Shown here: positions 1-13,083 of the stretch, one piece after another
Numbering within the stretch: the first letter of the stretch is position 1
Layout of the letters: every line of letters begins with the position of its first letter
Assembly: GCA_015178975.1 (NCBI GenBank)
Contig: WHVD01000037.1
Coordinates: 248,001 to 312,000 of the forward strand
From: Hysterangium stoloniferum
Lineage: Eukaryota > Basidiomycota > Agaricomycetes > Hysterangiales > Hysterangiaceae
Direction of reading: 5' to 3'
DNA length: 64,000 bases
The notes under the pieces: generated by a model
Seen by the model: only the letters and a program-made list of their open reading frames with translations
Database searches by the model: none
What the model was told of the DNA's origin: nothing
Position numbers and translations under genes: made by a program

Positions 1-3000
1 GGTAGTCCCAGTAGCTGAAGGAGGTGCCGTAGTTGGTGGGTGCGGTTGCGGAAAAGGTGTTGGCACGCCTTGGCGTAAAGGTTGAGGTTGAGGTTGAGGT
101 TGAGGCTGAGGCTGAGGTGGTGGAAGAACGCTTCTCATCCGTACGAGCTCTTCAGCACAACGCCACATAACACCTTGAAGATTTTCTAGTATTCGTATTC
201 TCTCATCTAGCGCCTCCCTCGTCACAGCATCCAGCCGATTTAATTGTTCCTGAGTCAGAGTTTGAGGTAGACTGCGTAAATCAGGCAACCCAGTGTTGGG
301 TGGATAGTCCATGGGCCGTGGACGAGGTCTAAAGCCTTGCGGGTAGCCAGGAAATTGAGGTTGATTGGGACGTTGGTTTGGAGGAGGTACTATAGTTGCG
401 GATGTGCTGGCAGGATCAAATAATGGGATGAGTGACGGTACTGCGGCTCTCTGAGGGCGAGCAGCCAAGGGTGCCTGCGCAGTGGGTCTCGCGGCAGTGC
501 CAGAAGGGCTTTGAGGAACAGAAGTTGGTCCTCGCGCTGTCGGCGAACTTGATCGAATTGGAGGGTTTTGAGTAGTTGGTGTAGGTGGCAATGGAATCAA
601 AGATGGAACATTATTATTATTTAGTCGACCGGGTCCATTATTTGGTCTAGGTCTGTGATCTGGAGATTGTCTACCAGAGACGGGCATGACGCCTGTCCCG
701 GAAGTTGTAGGACCTGTAGAGTCAGATCTACGCAAGGCTGCAAGAGCCGCCGCTTCACGAGGTGGGTGGGAACTGGTGGAATTTGATGCTTCGCTTGGGC
801 TTGTGCGACTGGATGTCCCACGATCTATAGGTGGGTTTGCTTGTGTAGATAATATTCCCGCTTGCGGTTGAGCGGTTGCCACAGGAGGTTGCATTTGGAC
901 AGGATTCTGTGGCGCGAGAGGTTGGACTGGTGGGAGATTTTGCGATAGCGACATGCCTCGAGTAGGGGTTGGCGCTCTGGTGTCTGTCACATTCCCCTGA
1001 GGTGGGACTCGTGGTTGCTGCTGCTGTGGAGGTGGCATTCTGGTATCTGTCGTATGCCCCTGAGGTGGGGCTCGTGGCGGCTGCTGCTGTGGAGGCGGCA
1101 TTCTGGTTTCTGTATACCCATGAGGTAGGGGTCGTGGCTGCTGCTGCTGCTGCTGCTGCTGTGGAGGTGGCATTCTGGTATCTGTCGTATGCCCTTGAGG
1201 TGGAACTCGTGGCTGCTGCTGCTGTGGAGGTGGCATTCTGGTATCTGTCCCATGTCCCTGAGGTGGGGCTCGTGGCTGCTGCTGCTGCTGCTGCTGCTGT
1301 GGAGGTGGCATTCTGGTATCTGTCCCATGCCCCTGAGGTGGGGCTCGTGGCTGTTGCTGCTGTTGCTGTTGCTGTGGAGGTGGCATTCTAGTATCTGTCC
1401 CATTCCCCTGAGGTGGGGCTCGTGGCTGCTGCTGCTGCTGCTGCTGCTGTGGAGGTGGCGCTCCCCAAGGTTGCCAATGATTGCCTATATAGAAACCCTG
1501 CAAAACCTGAACTGGAGGCGGAGGCTGTTGTTGCATCGGAACCCATGGACCAAAGGGATTTTGTGCAGGGGGAAATGGCGCCTGCTGAGGATGAGCGAGG
1601 GGATGGGGAAGTGGCAGATTGAAGGCTTCTGGTCCAGGTGCAAATTGACCTGGAACAATAGGTGGTGCACCAGCAGCCCCTCCTATCCACCTGGCAATGA
1701 ATCCAAGACCTGGAGGTTGCTGAGGCCCACCGATACCACCGACACCACCGACACCACCGAAACCCTGGGCTTGCGGTGCAGCGCCTAGCTGTGGTACTTG
1801 CAATTGAGCTTCACCGCCGGCGTTCTGGCGAGGCGGACGTACCTCGAGCACGGTGCGTCGACTACAACAGATTAGCTACACTGAACCAAAGGTATTGAAA
1901 ATTGCGTACCAGGTGGGACAACTCTGTTGCCGCTCGAGCCATGATCGCAGACAATGGAAATGGAAAACATGTCCACATGGTAATTTTTTCGGTGTGTCGT
2001 TAATTGCCGCCTGAGGCTGGCCTGGGGCGGCCTGAACAGTTGGGTTGCGATAGAACATTTCTTCACGACAAATGATACATGTACGGTCGTTCATCTGACC
2101 AAGTTCTTCCTCTGAAGCATTTGGATACCTCTCGTCCATATTGCGGGTAGCAGTACGATAGCGAATAAGATCGCGACATCTCTGGAAGAAGGACCGCGCC
2201 GTCATATAGATATCTCGAAGAATGTTCAGAGGCAAGCCATAGAAAGTTAGAACAACAAGGAAGAACGTCAGATAGGTTACGAGCTTTAGGAAGTCTGGCA
2301 ATGATTTCAGTTTGAATATAACAGCATGTATTTAGAATGACTTACCCGTTGCTAGTTCCACGTAAAATATATACATGCTTTTATCCTCCCAAACGGGTGC
2401 ATTTTCGCCTCCTCGGGCAGCCGCTCGACGGATATCGTAGAATATGATGAAGTATTTGGCTATAGAATTGAGGGCGCTCGCCATCAAGATGGCGTACTGA
2501 GAGCAAAAGAGTCATATCTCAATTTAGCTTGTATATGGAGTTGGCATACCTCGCTCGCGAACAGGACGATGCCGCCAATTCCATGCGTCATTATGTTTTC
2601 AATAGCAAAGCAAAGCATCATTGTATCAAGGAGCCACAAAAATAAAAAAAGGATGTTCATTCGAACATGAAACCAAAGATTTGGGCCGGGATATTGAATT
2701 TGATCCATCTATTTCCATGAATTCAAACACTGTGTGTTATTATCGCAAAATTGAAGTGCTGAAAACATACCCATTCGATTCTGAAGCTCATTAACCAGTG
2801 GAAACATTTGACGAAGAGAAGGAAGCCAAACATAACGGCAAAGCTGATATCGAATTCGTCGCGAAAGATGGTGAAAGCAAGTAAAGATTCTGTAAGAAAG
2901 AACCAAATCTTGTCATAGAGCCTCTGATAAAGTAGTCATTGTATCGTGCGTATCGAGTGTATTGAAACGCTCTCACCTCGACTTCGTTGGGTCGTAAAGG

Positions 3001-3242
3001 ACCAAAGAATACGTGTTGAAAGGCACGGCCGACTAGAAGAGCACCGAGGACACCGAAGTTAGCCAAAACCTAATAAAAAAGTTTAACTGCCATGCTGTCC
3101 AAGGAATTCGATGACGCCACACCATGACGCTGCGGTTACTGCGTGAGAGGTACACAGCGACAGAATAGAAGTTGCTATAGTTCTTGAAAGCATTAAGGAT
3201 AACGAACGACACAGCGAGCGTGGAGAGGGCTCCGTAGAGCAT
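1..3242 (-). CDS. HRD1: HRD1/synoviolin-type ER membrane RING E3 ubiquitin ligase, 3' end beyond the window
   Basis: The protein should ubiquitinate misfolded ER proteins in the ER-associated degradation (ERAD) pathway. The N-terminal ~225 residues are spread over several short exons and are strongly hydrophobic (about six membrane segments), as in Hrd1. A RING-H2 follows at about residues 297-353: CIICREE, then CGHVFHFHCLRSW, then CPTC. The last Cys codon is split by an intron with GT..AG borders (about 1866-1909). The C-terminal half is Pro/Gln-rich, contains a tandem repeat with polyQ (969-1460) and ends in a helical stretch (REALDERIRILENLQGVMW) before reaching position 1 still open. The start chosen is the ATG at 3242, opening the first membrane segment (MLYGALSTLAVSFVILNAF). 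Topology and RING match the Hrd1 family closely. The missing part is only the extreme C-terminus. Confidence 0.93.
969..1460 (-). repeat. Coding minisatellite with polyQ tracts inside HRD1
   Basis: About seven tandem copies of a unit of roughly 60-75 bp encode PPQ(n)PRAPPQGHGTDTRM on the minus strand. Each copy carries a CAG (CTG on +) run of about 3 to 8 codons, and the copy lengths differ mainly in that run. All copies stay in frame with the HRD1 tail. The long open frames on the plus strand here (Ala/Val/Leu-rich) are shadows of this repeat. Confidence 0.9.
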
Positions 3243-3825
3243 CAGTCTAGAAGACTAGCATGAAGTACAACGCGGCAAAAAAAGTGAGATACACACCTGT
3301 TGGTGGTAGCCAACCTGACATATGGCCGAAGGATTTCCTAAAATGAATTATGAAGACATTAGACTTCGGATAAAAGGAGTGTTACCTGAGCGAAGGGCAT
3401 AACGGTGCTAAACGGTGAACGATACGATCAATGCTCGCACGGGGCACGTCTCACTCTACGTGTCACAGTCAGATCCCACTGACGTAAGCGACTTTGTATT
3501 CTTTTGCCGCAAACATGTGAGTACATGGAATAAAATACCTCAACACAACAGATTCGCTGCGTAGATGTCTCTCGTTTGTGCACGTGGATTTTTTTTTTCA
3601 TCTGAAGCTTTACCACGCTGCTGTTACGACATCAGTTTAGTCCCCACAGTGAGCACAGAAGACATTCTTCTGTTGCCTTATTACCACTGTTATCGAAGGC
3701 CCTTTCAAGGCTAGTTCCTTATAAATGTCGCAGCCTCCAAGCTAGCCACACACTTTCCTATACGGCCTTGCTATAAGTACTTTCGGAGCTACTAGTATTT
3801 CTTCATCTCGCATCCTGGCCACCAC
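3243..3825. other. Intergenic region upstream of HRD1
   Basis: I see no supported gene in this ~580 bp. It holds the HRD1 5' flank, including a possible 5'UTR intron around 3247-3390. Short open frames here show no recognisable protein and look like chance. Confidence 0.5.
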
Positions 3826-4798
3826 GACCGGTGCCACCCGCGACAGCCCGACTACCATAATTACGATAGGCGCGATTGAACCCTTCTCCCTTCTGGGCTT
3901 CTCCACCTGACCCAGGTGGCTTATAGGAAATCCACATGATGGTCATGTTATCTTAGGGTAAGCGCAGCATGGCCACGCATGTATGCGTATCATTCCAATT
4001 AGTGGCATGATGTCAAGGGACATGACGCGTTTAAAATCACAGATAGTGCTTGTGATTATACCAGAGTACCCTATCGAAGCATTTGTTAGTGTTATTTGGC
4101 AGGATTGGTGAATAAACATTGAATCGTTTCAGGCGCGCGATCATATACCGACAAGGGATCAACATATTTTTTCACGACTTCTTCCGTGGATTCAATGTGA
4201 CTATCCTCCTCCATGTCTTCTTTGTTCGAGGAGACAGTTCCAACGGAGGATGCGCTCTGGATCTGGATGGCCATGGATTTTACTGCATCCGCAAGGCTGT
4301 GTAATCGAGCCTCTCCGTTGGGGTGCAGCACATCCCAACGTCACCGGGTCCTAGGAGAACCAGCATTCCATAAGCGTTGTGCTCAGTGGGTTTAGAGGGC
4401 CGTACAACTACTTGGCATCGCGTTTTGGAGAAGACTGGCTGCCATCGATGGTCGTCTTGCAGAATCTAGCTAAAAATGAGCATTTCAATTGAGAAGCATC
4501 CAACTCAGCGCAATGCTATCAAAGACGATCTCAAGGGTCTTCACCTGAGAGCTAAAACTCTTCTTCTTTTATAGCCAAGCAGCTCGCCGCACCCCAGGTA
4601 GGTTTCAACATGCTTATACCACTTGGTAGTAGGGTTGGCGAAGTCACACGACAAATTATAAACTGACAATGTTGTTTTTAAAGAATTAGTTTTTATAAAC
4701 TTACCTACTATATCAAAAATTACATAAACATTTTCCCTTCCGATGACATTCTTTCTAGGGTTCCCCGAGTGAAGCGCCTGCACATATGATAAACGCAT
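3826..4798 (-). pseudogene. Unrecognised minus-strand coding traces, possibly a decayed or many-intron gene
   Basis: Three minus-strand stretches look coding but I could not connect them confidently. One starts at ATG 4798 and runs to about 4541, with a plausible GT..AG intron near 4658-4705. A second (4331-4092) begins WDVLHPNGEARLHSLADAVK just upstream of its listed start and ends at a stop. The third (about 3826-3952) encodes DNMTIMWISYKPPGSGG and a Gly/Arg-rich tail ending GGTGRGGQDAR. The DNMTIM motif resembles the C-terminal metal-site motif of PP2C phosphatases, but the other PP2C motifs are not visible. The 5' end lies only ~55 bp from the divergent amidohydrolase start. It could be one gene with introns I did not resolve, or a remnant. 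Function unknown. Confidence 0.3.
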
Positions 4799-4852
4799 TA
4801 GGATGCGAAGAGGAAGAGTGGTCAGCCTATCTCATACTTGTCTCCGTACATC

Positions 4853-7518
4853 ATGTCGACAAGTCCTTCCAGGAGGGAGCCCTCCACGCCTACATCGACA
4901 ACGCCTGTTAATAAGCTTAAGGGAGACTCCGGATCCCCTGTTTCAATAGATGTGGTATCTCGAAAAAGACGTACGCTTGATCAAGGCAGACTTCGAACCA
5001 TTATAAGCTCTTTGGCTCTCGGAGTCTTCTTTATCGTATTTCAGAAACTGCGGTCAAGCCCTCTACCAAGTTCATATATACTGTGCTCTCGAGATGGTAA
5101 AATATATACCGTCGATCCACTTCGAAATGTGTCTGAGTGTATGTTGATACACGGCGGACGAATTTTAGAGACTGGCACTTTAGGTGTGATCATTCTACAA
5201 TTTATTGCATATGTTTGAGTTTTATTGGATTTATTTTCAAGAGGAAGTCAATTTGCGGTGGAATACCGAAACACTAAACCGTGACAACGTCCAAGAGGGC
5301 AAAAAGATATCTGTACGATACGCGAAACGTGGGTCTATAGTTGTACCTGGGCTCAGTGACTCTCATGGTCATATCATGGAACACGGACAAAAACTTACGC
5401 TTAATCTGGACGGGTTGAAGTCACCAATTGGCAAGTCAATGTTTTTAGAAGGTTTATTGTCTCAATCTTACGAACCAAACGACACTAGAGGCTGTTAAAA
5501 AAGTGCGAGCCTACATCGAGTCGAGACCGACTATCCTCAATAACACTGATGCTTGGATACACGGAGGGGGGTGGGATCACACCAGTTGGCCTGGCTCTAA
5601 ATGGCCGACTTCAGTATGGGTTTCCCTCGTTTCATATGATGCCTAGTAGATCTCAATGGCGGCTTTAATGGACAGGCACAACTTGAAGCTGATCCCATCG
5701 TCCACGGACGTCCCGTTGTACTTCTCAGTAAGGACGGACATGCGTACTGGTGCTCAGAAAAAGCTATGGCTTCTGCGGGATCCTTTCCGGAAACTGTTCA
5801 AGGTGGTGTCATTATACGAGACTCACATGACCGGCCGACAGGTAGTGCGGTTAACTTGAGAATAGATCCTGGCATTCTAACATTCGCCTGAATATAGGGA
5901 TTCTACTCGATAAAGCCATGAATCTAATTCATCCGCCACCCTGGTCGTACAATCACATGATGGAATATTTTACCGCAACTGTACAGGATGCTCTCTCACA
6001 CGGCCTAACATCTCTTCACGATGCTGGGTCGACTCCATTGGCAGCAGAATTCTTTCAAAAGTTGGTATACAAATGCTCCCGTTAATATCCAAATTCACTC
6101 ACTTGTCCAGATTCGCTGGCGAGAATCCGCTTCCGGTGAGTTGAGCCATCCTTAGACTGGTAGGAGGGTACCGCGAATGGAGGCAGGGTTATGAGGTGTC
6201 CTTATTTTGCTAACAACAACATCACAGCTCCGCATATACGCCATGAGATATTTCAATGCCAGCCTTCCATACTTGGGTGGAAGTACAGAAAAAATTATAG
6301 GGCAGGCAGATGACCGTCTGACTATTCGGAGCGTCAAAATATTCACAGATGGTATGACACAGGAACCATTATTTGGACACTTTATAATTCACTATAAATT
6401 ATCGTAGGTGCACTTCGTTCTGGTGGTGCAGCGGTAGATCTATCCACAGTGGCCCATCTTTTCGCAAATACTAACGTTCGTTAGCTTTATGAACCATACA
6501 CGGATAATCCAGGAACTCGAGGATTCTTCACGACATCCCCTGATATCCTAAAGGAGGTCATCCCCCAATATTTGAGAGATGGATGGCAAGTGGTGAGTCC
6601 TCGGTTCTTTTAGTCATGCTAGCTCCATTATGACCCGCGCAGAATACACACTGTATTGGCGACAGGGCAAATGGAATGTTTTTAGATCTGATGGAAGAAA
6701 CTTCCAAAGAGATAGATGTCTCCGCTCTTCGTCCCAGAGTTGAACATGCCCAAATAATGGCTCCAAATGACTTTGCTCGCATGGGTCGTGTGGGTCCGTA
6801 GTCTTCTCATACTGCATGCTCGCACTTATATTGACACATGAGAAAGTCATCGCCAGTATACAGCCCACCCATGTGTGAGTGCTTTTGCGCTCCCCGAACG
6901 CTTTGTGCTTATGCAGGCAAACATATTAGAATTGACGATATGAGCTTTGCAGAAGCTCGCCTGGTTCGTGTGAAATATGCTTAACGACCGCCTAATAATA
7001 TAGTTCTCATAGGGACCCGAGCGTATTAAAGGCACTTATGCTTTCCGAACTTTACTTAATAACAACGTTTCAATTACACTTGGTACCGATTTCCCCGTTG
7101 CCGACATCAACCCCTTGACGACCTTTTATGCTGCGATTACGAGACTCTCGATTGACGGTCAGTCCCCTCATGGGTCTGAAGGCTGGTGCGTACTTTTTGT
7201 TGTAAAAGTTTATCTTGTATCTAAGATATGTATATATGAAAGGTTTCCGGAACAATGTCTCACGCGTGAAGAGGTCTTGAAAGGTAATGGAGTCAGTGAT
7301 TTTATTATTCTTGCTGCCTAAATCGCTCACTAGGCATGACATTGGATCCTGCATATGCATCATTCACCGAGTCTATACTCGGGTCTCTCACGCCTGGCAA
7401 GCGTGCTGATTATGTGGTGTTGTCGAGAGACATTATGACTATCCCTCCCCCTGAAATTCTCCAAACTAAGGTTCTCGCGACGGTGTTGGACGGTCGTGTT
7501 GCGTATGGAGCCGTCTAG
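4853..7518 (+). CDS. Amidohydrolase family 3 (YtcJ-like), N-terminal membrane anchor
   Basis: This is a metal-dependent amidohydrolase of the YtcJ type; the true substrate is unknown. The ATG at 4853 ([12 protein letters not shown]) opens a short cytosolic segment, followed by one hydrophobic helix ([17 protein letters not shown]). The catalytic barrel then begins with the metal-binding SHGH motif ([15 protein letters not shown]) and runs through [29 protein letters not shown] and PRVEHAQ. It continues with a late [11 protein letters not shown] motif and ends with [18 protein letters not shown], the usual C-terminal strand of this family. Reading is interrupted by about nine short introns, one of them containing stops right at the acceptor (near 5618-5652). 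All expected motifs are present and in order, so the gene looks intact. A secreted or type II membrane location is inferred from the helix. Confidence 0.85.
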
Positions 7519-8064
7519 CTGAATTTTATATCTGAACTCCCAATGTAGACATGATATCGCCTGGTGTCGCTGTTTACTATGATTGAATGTATTACGTTTC
7601 TTGTTCCCATCAACATCTAGTACCCTTGACTGGCCAAATTTAGCACGCCCATAGTATTGAGGTTCTCGATGTGCCACTGAAGGTTACATAAAAGCATCCC
7701 GGAGGGTGGTCGATTACGAGGACCGTCATGCCCCATATCATAGTGCATTGTTTGCAGTTTATCTGAGTAGATATTTACACGCATTATGTAACGTACGTAA
7801 ACTAAAGGACCACTAAAAAATATAAGATTCGGCCAGTGCAAAGAGTATCAAGCAGTTCGTAGACCAGTGATGAATACTGTTTGCTGAGTGAAGGCTACCT
7901 TAAGATTAAAATATCAGATACATTCTAGCTCAAAAATTTCGTTGTATATTATACGTAAACCGTGTTGTTATAAGACCGACAGCGTGACGTAATGAGTGTG
8001 ACCGTTTGTATGCTGGTGACCCAGACGCGTGGTTGTGACATAGCGTGATAGATCGCGTTTGGTA
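7519..8064. other. Intergenic region between the amidohydrolase and RAD54B genes
   Basis: This ~545 bp is AT-rich. It should contain the 3'UTR of the amidohydrolase gene and the promoter of the next gene. I see no coding signal, repeat or RNA gene in it; the open frames on the minus strand are shadows. Confidence 0.5.
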
Positions 8065-11000
8065 ATGCCTTTTCTGCCCCACGGATCCGCTGCCCTCAAC
8101 AAGAGGAAGAATGATGGAGATGATCTCAACTCACATGCCAGTAAGCAGGTGAAAGGGGATCACAGCGGACAAACGTCTGCAAGGAGCAATTTTAGTAGTC
8201 AGACGTCATATTGGAATGCTCAGTGGTCAGTTATGTGATTAACTTGATTAATTACCACCAATGCTGAAGCCATACTGTTTGAAGGAGAGCGCCTCAGACG
8301 AAAAAGCATAAAACTTGGGACGGGGACGTCGTCATAGCTGTGACACGCAGTCCTGGTGCATCCTATTGTATTGTTTTTGATCAGGATGGAAACATGTACG
8401 TTTCCCATTCTCTAGCAGCCACTATATAATACTTAATATGGCTTAATTATAATAAATCGCCAGTTCTAATAGACAAATAATACCCTTGCCGTGTATTAAA
8501 GAAGGCGACTTCTTCAAGATGGGCGAGAAAGAATTCGAAGTCGATTATGCGATTTCTGAAAGAGACTTCAACTCTGGGGCTTGCTTTGGGAAGTGTCCCT
8601 CGGCCAAAGAGACATCCTTGCAGAAACCTAAACCCCCTGCTCTTGCAAAACCTTTTGCTCCCGTAAAGCCTAAAATAAACACCGACGTATCTTCATCAAG
8701 CAAGCAAATGCCGGTCAAGCCCGTCGATTTACTCAATACCTCCCACGGTCAATCACATACCAAGGAGCGTGAGGCTGAAAAAAGTGATGTTGCATTGCAA
8801 TGGACTATAAATTGGTATGCATAAATATTTGATATGCTCCCAGTGTGTTGCATGGATCTAATTTAGTGATCACAGGAGGAAACCGACCGGTCCGGGTTCT
8901 TCTGCAAAGCAACGGCCCTATGAACAAGATGGTTATCTTACGTTTTCGGGGACTTCAGTCACTTTGTTGTCAGATACGGGAAAGACGTTCGTCTCCAAAT
9001 CCTTTCGTTCCTTGTGTATCTGCGAAGTACACTAAAAATAATTCTATGTCCAGCATTGGAAGCGGGCAATGGAAAGGCGTGAAGCCATATCAGGGTCATG
9101 AGTGTTACTTATTTGGAAAAGAAGTACAGTCTCTGGGCTGTCCTCGAGAAGAAGCTCATTAAGCTCACGCTCTACTTAAGATTCGGTTAGATAAACCTGT
9201 TGCCGCCGCCGCAATTCCTACCATGGGCACCGCACCCAATCCCTTACAAGAGAACGTGGAATCGCGTCCGATGCAAGTGCCTCTTGCTAAATTTACGGCA
9301 CCAGCATCATTTTATGCCAAACCGCCGAAAATTCAGAACAATAAGCCTCGGTACGCTGGTTATGGGAAGGCAAAAGTCATCGATACTATCTGACATTGAG
9401 TAGTCATGATCCAGAGGCAGATGGTGCCGTCGTCATGAAGGTGCCGACAAAAGTTCACGAGGCTAAGTACAACAAAAAGTGTGCTTTCTTCTTTATACAT
9501 TTGGTCGATTTCTCATACTGCCATCATAGGAGTAATCCGGTTATCCCTGTCGTTGTTGACCCCTTACTATCCCGGTTTCTCCGTCCACATCAGAGCGACG
9601 GTTCGCATCCTAGTGTTCCTTTTATGTGATTGCTCATGTTTATTCAGGGGTAAAGTTTCTGTATGAATGTGTCATGGGAATGCGCAAGCATGAGGTATAT
9701 GCTCCACAATCAGAGCCAGATGTTATTATTTATACGGCTCGTATTTGAGGGTCAGGGATGCATCCTTGCAGACGAAATGTCAGCGGAGTCTTCCCCGTGT
9801 TTGTCACCTCTATTAAAAATCTCCTCGCAGGGGTATGGGGAAAACACTCCAGACAATCGCGCTGGTATGGACTCTTCTTAGTCAGTGACATATATACGTT
9901 TTGTATGGTTTTCAATATCACTTACATACCAGACAGAACAGTCACCGTATGGCGGAAATCCAGTCATTGGTAAATGCCTGATTGCATGCCCCGTCTCTTT
10001 GGTCAATGTAAGGAAATGGATCAAAATTGTGAATGACTGACATCTTTTGTGCATTAGAATTGGAAGAAAGAGTTTCATAAATGGATCGGTAAAGATCGTA
10101 TTGGTGTCTTCGTCGGCGATAAAGATAAAACTGTCATCAAGCAGTTTGTGAACTCGTAATGCTTTTCATCTTTTCTCATAGGCATTATGATTAAAACTCG
10201 CATGCAGAAAGATTCACCAGGTTCTCATAATCGGTTATGAACGTTTGAGAGGCGTCATGTTAGTTGTTGCTTGCCGACTTGCAGCCCGATAATCCCCTGA
10301 CCCTCTCAATAGCGCAGATCTAGCTTATTGCAAGTAAGTACAACCGTCTGTCCTCTGTGACGAGTAAGTGTGACGAGTAAGTGTAATGTTTCAGCCCTCC
10401 CATTGGGTTAATTATATGCGATGAGGGTAAATCTCTCGCCGCTCAATGATCGGTAGCCTCATCTGATCTCCTACTCAGGACATCGTCTTAAATCGGCGCA
10501 GAGCAAAGTTAACCAGATGTTCGATGTTTTGAGAACCCCACGCAGAATAATTTTGTCAGGGACACCAATTCAAAATAATTTGGAGGAGTTGCATGCCATG
10601 GTGTGTAATGCAAGTAGTGTCATATGTCAAATCATTCACCTTTGGAACAGACGGACTTCGTTAACCCAGGATTGCTTGGTTTGATATCTGTTTATAGCTT
10701 AAATGCGCGATGACTAACATATAAGGTTGATTTGCTAAAGATGATTATACCACTTTCAAGAGATTGTATGAGAGCCCTCTTTTGAAAAGTCGAACACCAG
10801 GCTGCTCGAGTAAAGATCTTGAACTGGGAAATGCTCGTTCCGCTCAGGTTCGTCGTCTTTGATTGTGTCCTGATACTCACTAAGGGGGATTAAGCTCCAT
10901 GCAATATGCAAAAGCTTTGTTTTGAGGCGTGATGCCAGCATACTTTCCAATTATCTTCCCCCGAAATGTAAGTGTCCGTCACTGCGTTATGGCATCACTG

Positions 11001-12927
11001 TCCTCTTATCTTATATGTTCTTAGTCGAATATGTCGTTTTTATTAAGCCTAGCGATCTACAACTTTCCATTTTTGAGAAAATCCTAGGAGAAGCCTCTCT
11101 CAGTTCCTTGATATGCGGATCTACTGCACGTTCACTGGCGTTAATTAATCGTTTGACCAAAATCTCAAATAGCCCCATCTTGCTCAAGCGGCAGAATAAT
11201 AGAGATGATGAAAGTAATAGTGTGGGCGGCAGTGACTCGATACAAGAGGCAATGAGACTTATGCCAGATAATGCGAAGCCGGAAGATGTCTCCCTTAGCG
11301 GTATTGATTTGTCTGCCTCTAGATGATTTCATTTACCCTGTTCTGAGCCTTATTTGCACAGGGAAATTGACGGCACTGGCGAATATGCTAAAATATATTC
11401 GTAAAGTACGTCTTCCCCTTCATGTTTTATACATACCTTTACCTTTTGAGAAGAAAACGGAAGAAAAATGCATTGTTGTGTCCCATTATACGAGCACACT
11501 AGACATTATCCAATGTCTATGCGAGAAAAAAAAGTACACATATAATCGCCTGGATGGGTAAGGGCCTCCTGTGTTAAACTTTCATATCTAATCACCACGA
11601 TCAGCCGTACACCCCCAAACAAGAGACAAGAATTTGTTGATGGATTCAACAAAAGCTCTCAGGCCAATGGCTGTATGCTCACTGTTTCTCCAAACCTTCT
11701 CCAGTCTGATGAAGTATAACAGTTTTATTTTTGCTCAGTGCGAAGGCGGGCGGTGTTGGTCTAAATTTGATTGGAGCATCTCGCTTAATTCTTATTGATA
11801 GGTAAAAAGAGTATGATTGGCAGTACCCGTAGTTTCCAACTAACATTATCATAGTGATTGGAATCCTAGGTATGATATTGCATGATTCGAGGAATCGTTC
11901 ATTATCCTCAATAAAAATTCTCAGCCATGATCTACAGGCCATGGCTCGTATACACAGGTATACATATTTTGAAGTACCACTGTCCGTACTGACGACTAAA
12001 TGCTCAGGGACGGTCAAAAACGACCGGTGTTCATTTACAGATTACTGACCACCGGAACTATCGACGGTTCGTCACGATTATTTAACATCTAGAGAGAAGA
12101 GGCTGACTTGGGATGAAACATAAGAGAAGATATATCAGCGACAGGTAACCAAAACGGGACTGAGTGATTGTGAGTGGTCTGCTTCTGGAGTTTCCCCCAG
12201 GTGGTAATGGGGCATTCCATAGCTTTGATGTCAAATCATTTAAATGAAGAAACCAAGCCCAAGTCTGATTCTTTCTCACCTCAAGAGGTATGATTTTAAG
12301 GAATGAACAACATGCCATCTCCTAATAACAATCTCAAGCTGCGCGATTTATTCACGATACATACATCCACTCCATGTCACACACACGATTTATTGAGCTG
12401 TCAATGCTCCAAGACGAGAAATACTATTCTATCAGGCGACTTGACCGAATTGGGCGGTCATGATCATAACCACGATTCGGATTCGGACGCTGAAATGGGC
12501 TGGGTAGTTGCTTCACAGATGAAGCCGGCGAAACTAAGCAACCTTGTGAGTATTTACACCAGCCGTTCGGGCTGACTGTCATAACTTAATGCGCTTCCAG
12601 TATTACAAGAGAAAGAAAGCTGAACTTGCATCTCTTGATGAATGGATCCACGTTAATTGCCTTTTACCTTCAGCTAGGGAAAAAATGCATGATGATGTTC
12701 TTCGTCAATTAATAGCGGCTCCGCTTCCTGATGTAGCAGAAACAGACCCCAAAATGGAATCTATCACACCCAAATCCCGAGTAGAGATGCTTTTGGCTGC
12801 GGTTGACTCTGCCAGTATTTTTGACGACGACGAGGTTAACAATCTGGCCTTGGGCCGGGATATGAACGAGGTTGCGGGAGGACAAGTAACTTACATTTTC
12901 GAGAAGAAGTCAGAGGCAACCATGTAA
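8065..12927 (+). CDS. RDH54: RAD54B/RDH54-type Swi2/Snf2 DNA translocase
   Basis: This ATP-driven translocase should act with Rad51/Dmc1 in homologous recombination. The start MPFLPHGSAALNKRKND leads to the RAD54B-specific N-terminal segment (YWNAQW, then RAPQTKKHKTWDGD across an intron at about 8224-8283). The Snf2 core has the Walker A region DEMGMGKTLQTIAL, the Walker B variant ICDEGHRLK, the SGTPIQNNLEELHAM motif, and the helicase C part (RLDGRTPPNKRQEF, KAGGVGLNLIGASRLI, ARIHRDGQKRPVFIYRL). The C-terminal exons (12303-12927) carry a CHTHDLLSCQC cysteine/histidine stretch, then an acidic tail. About 15 introns split the gene, and codons join across Walker A and the DEGH motif. The RAPQTKKHKTWDG block separates it from Rad54 proper. 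Confidence 0.93.
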
Positions 12928-13083
12928 TAATTAGTCATTATCAAAAAAACACTTCAACCATGAATTTATTTACGGAACAAACTTATCAGCTACTAGCTTC
13001 TGTCTAGGTATTTCTTGTCGGTATGAGCCTTGGGCCTGGCTCACTTTGATGATAATTACGTAACCACGCAAGTGTCGTGTCGA

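Noticed and set aside
969-1788. Long plus-strand open frames rich in Ala, Val, Leu and Trp
   Set aside because: They are shadows of the HRD1 polyQ/PRAPPQG repeat on the minus strand, where the frame continues the RING protein without a break.
5456-5880. Amidohydrolase as a pseudogene because of stops in the raw frame
   Set aside because: All stops fall in short introns with GT..AG borders, and every family motif is kept in order.
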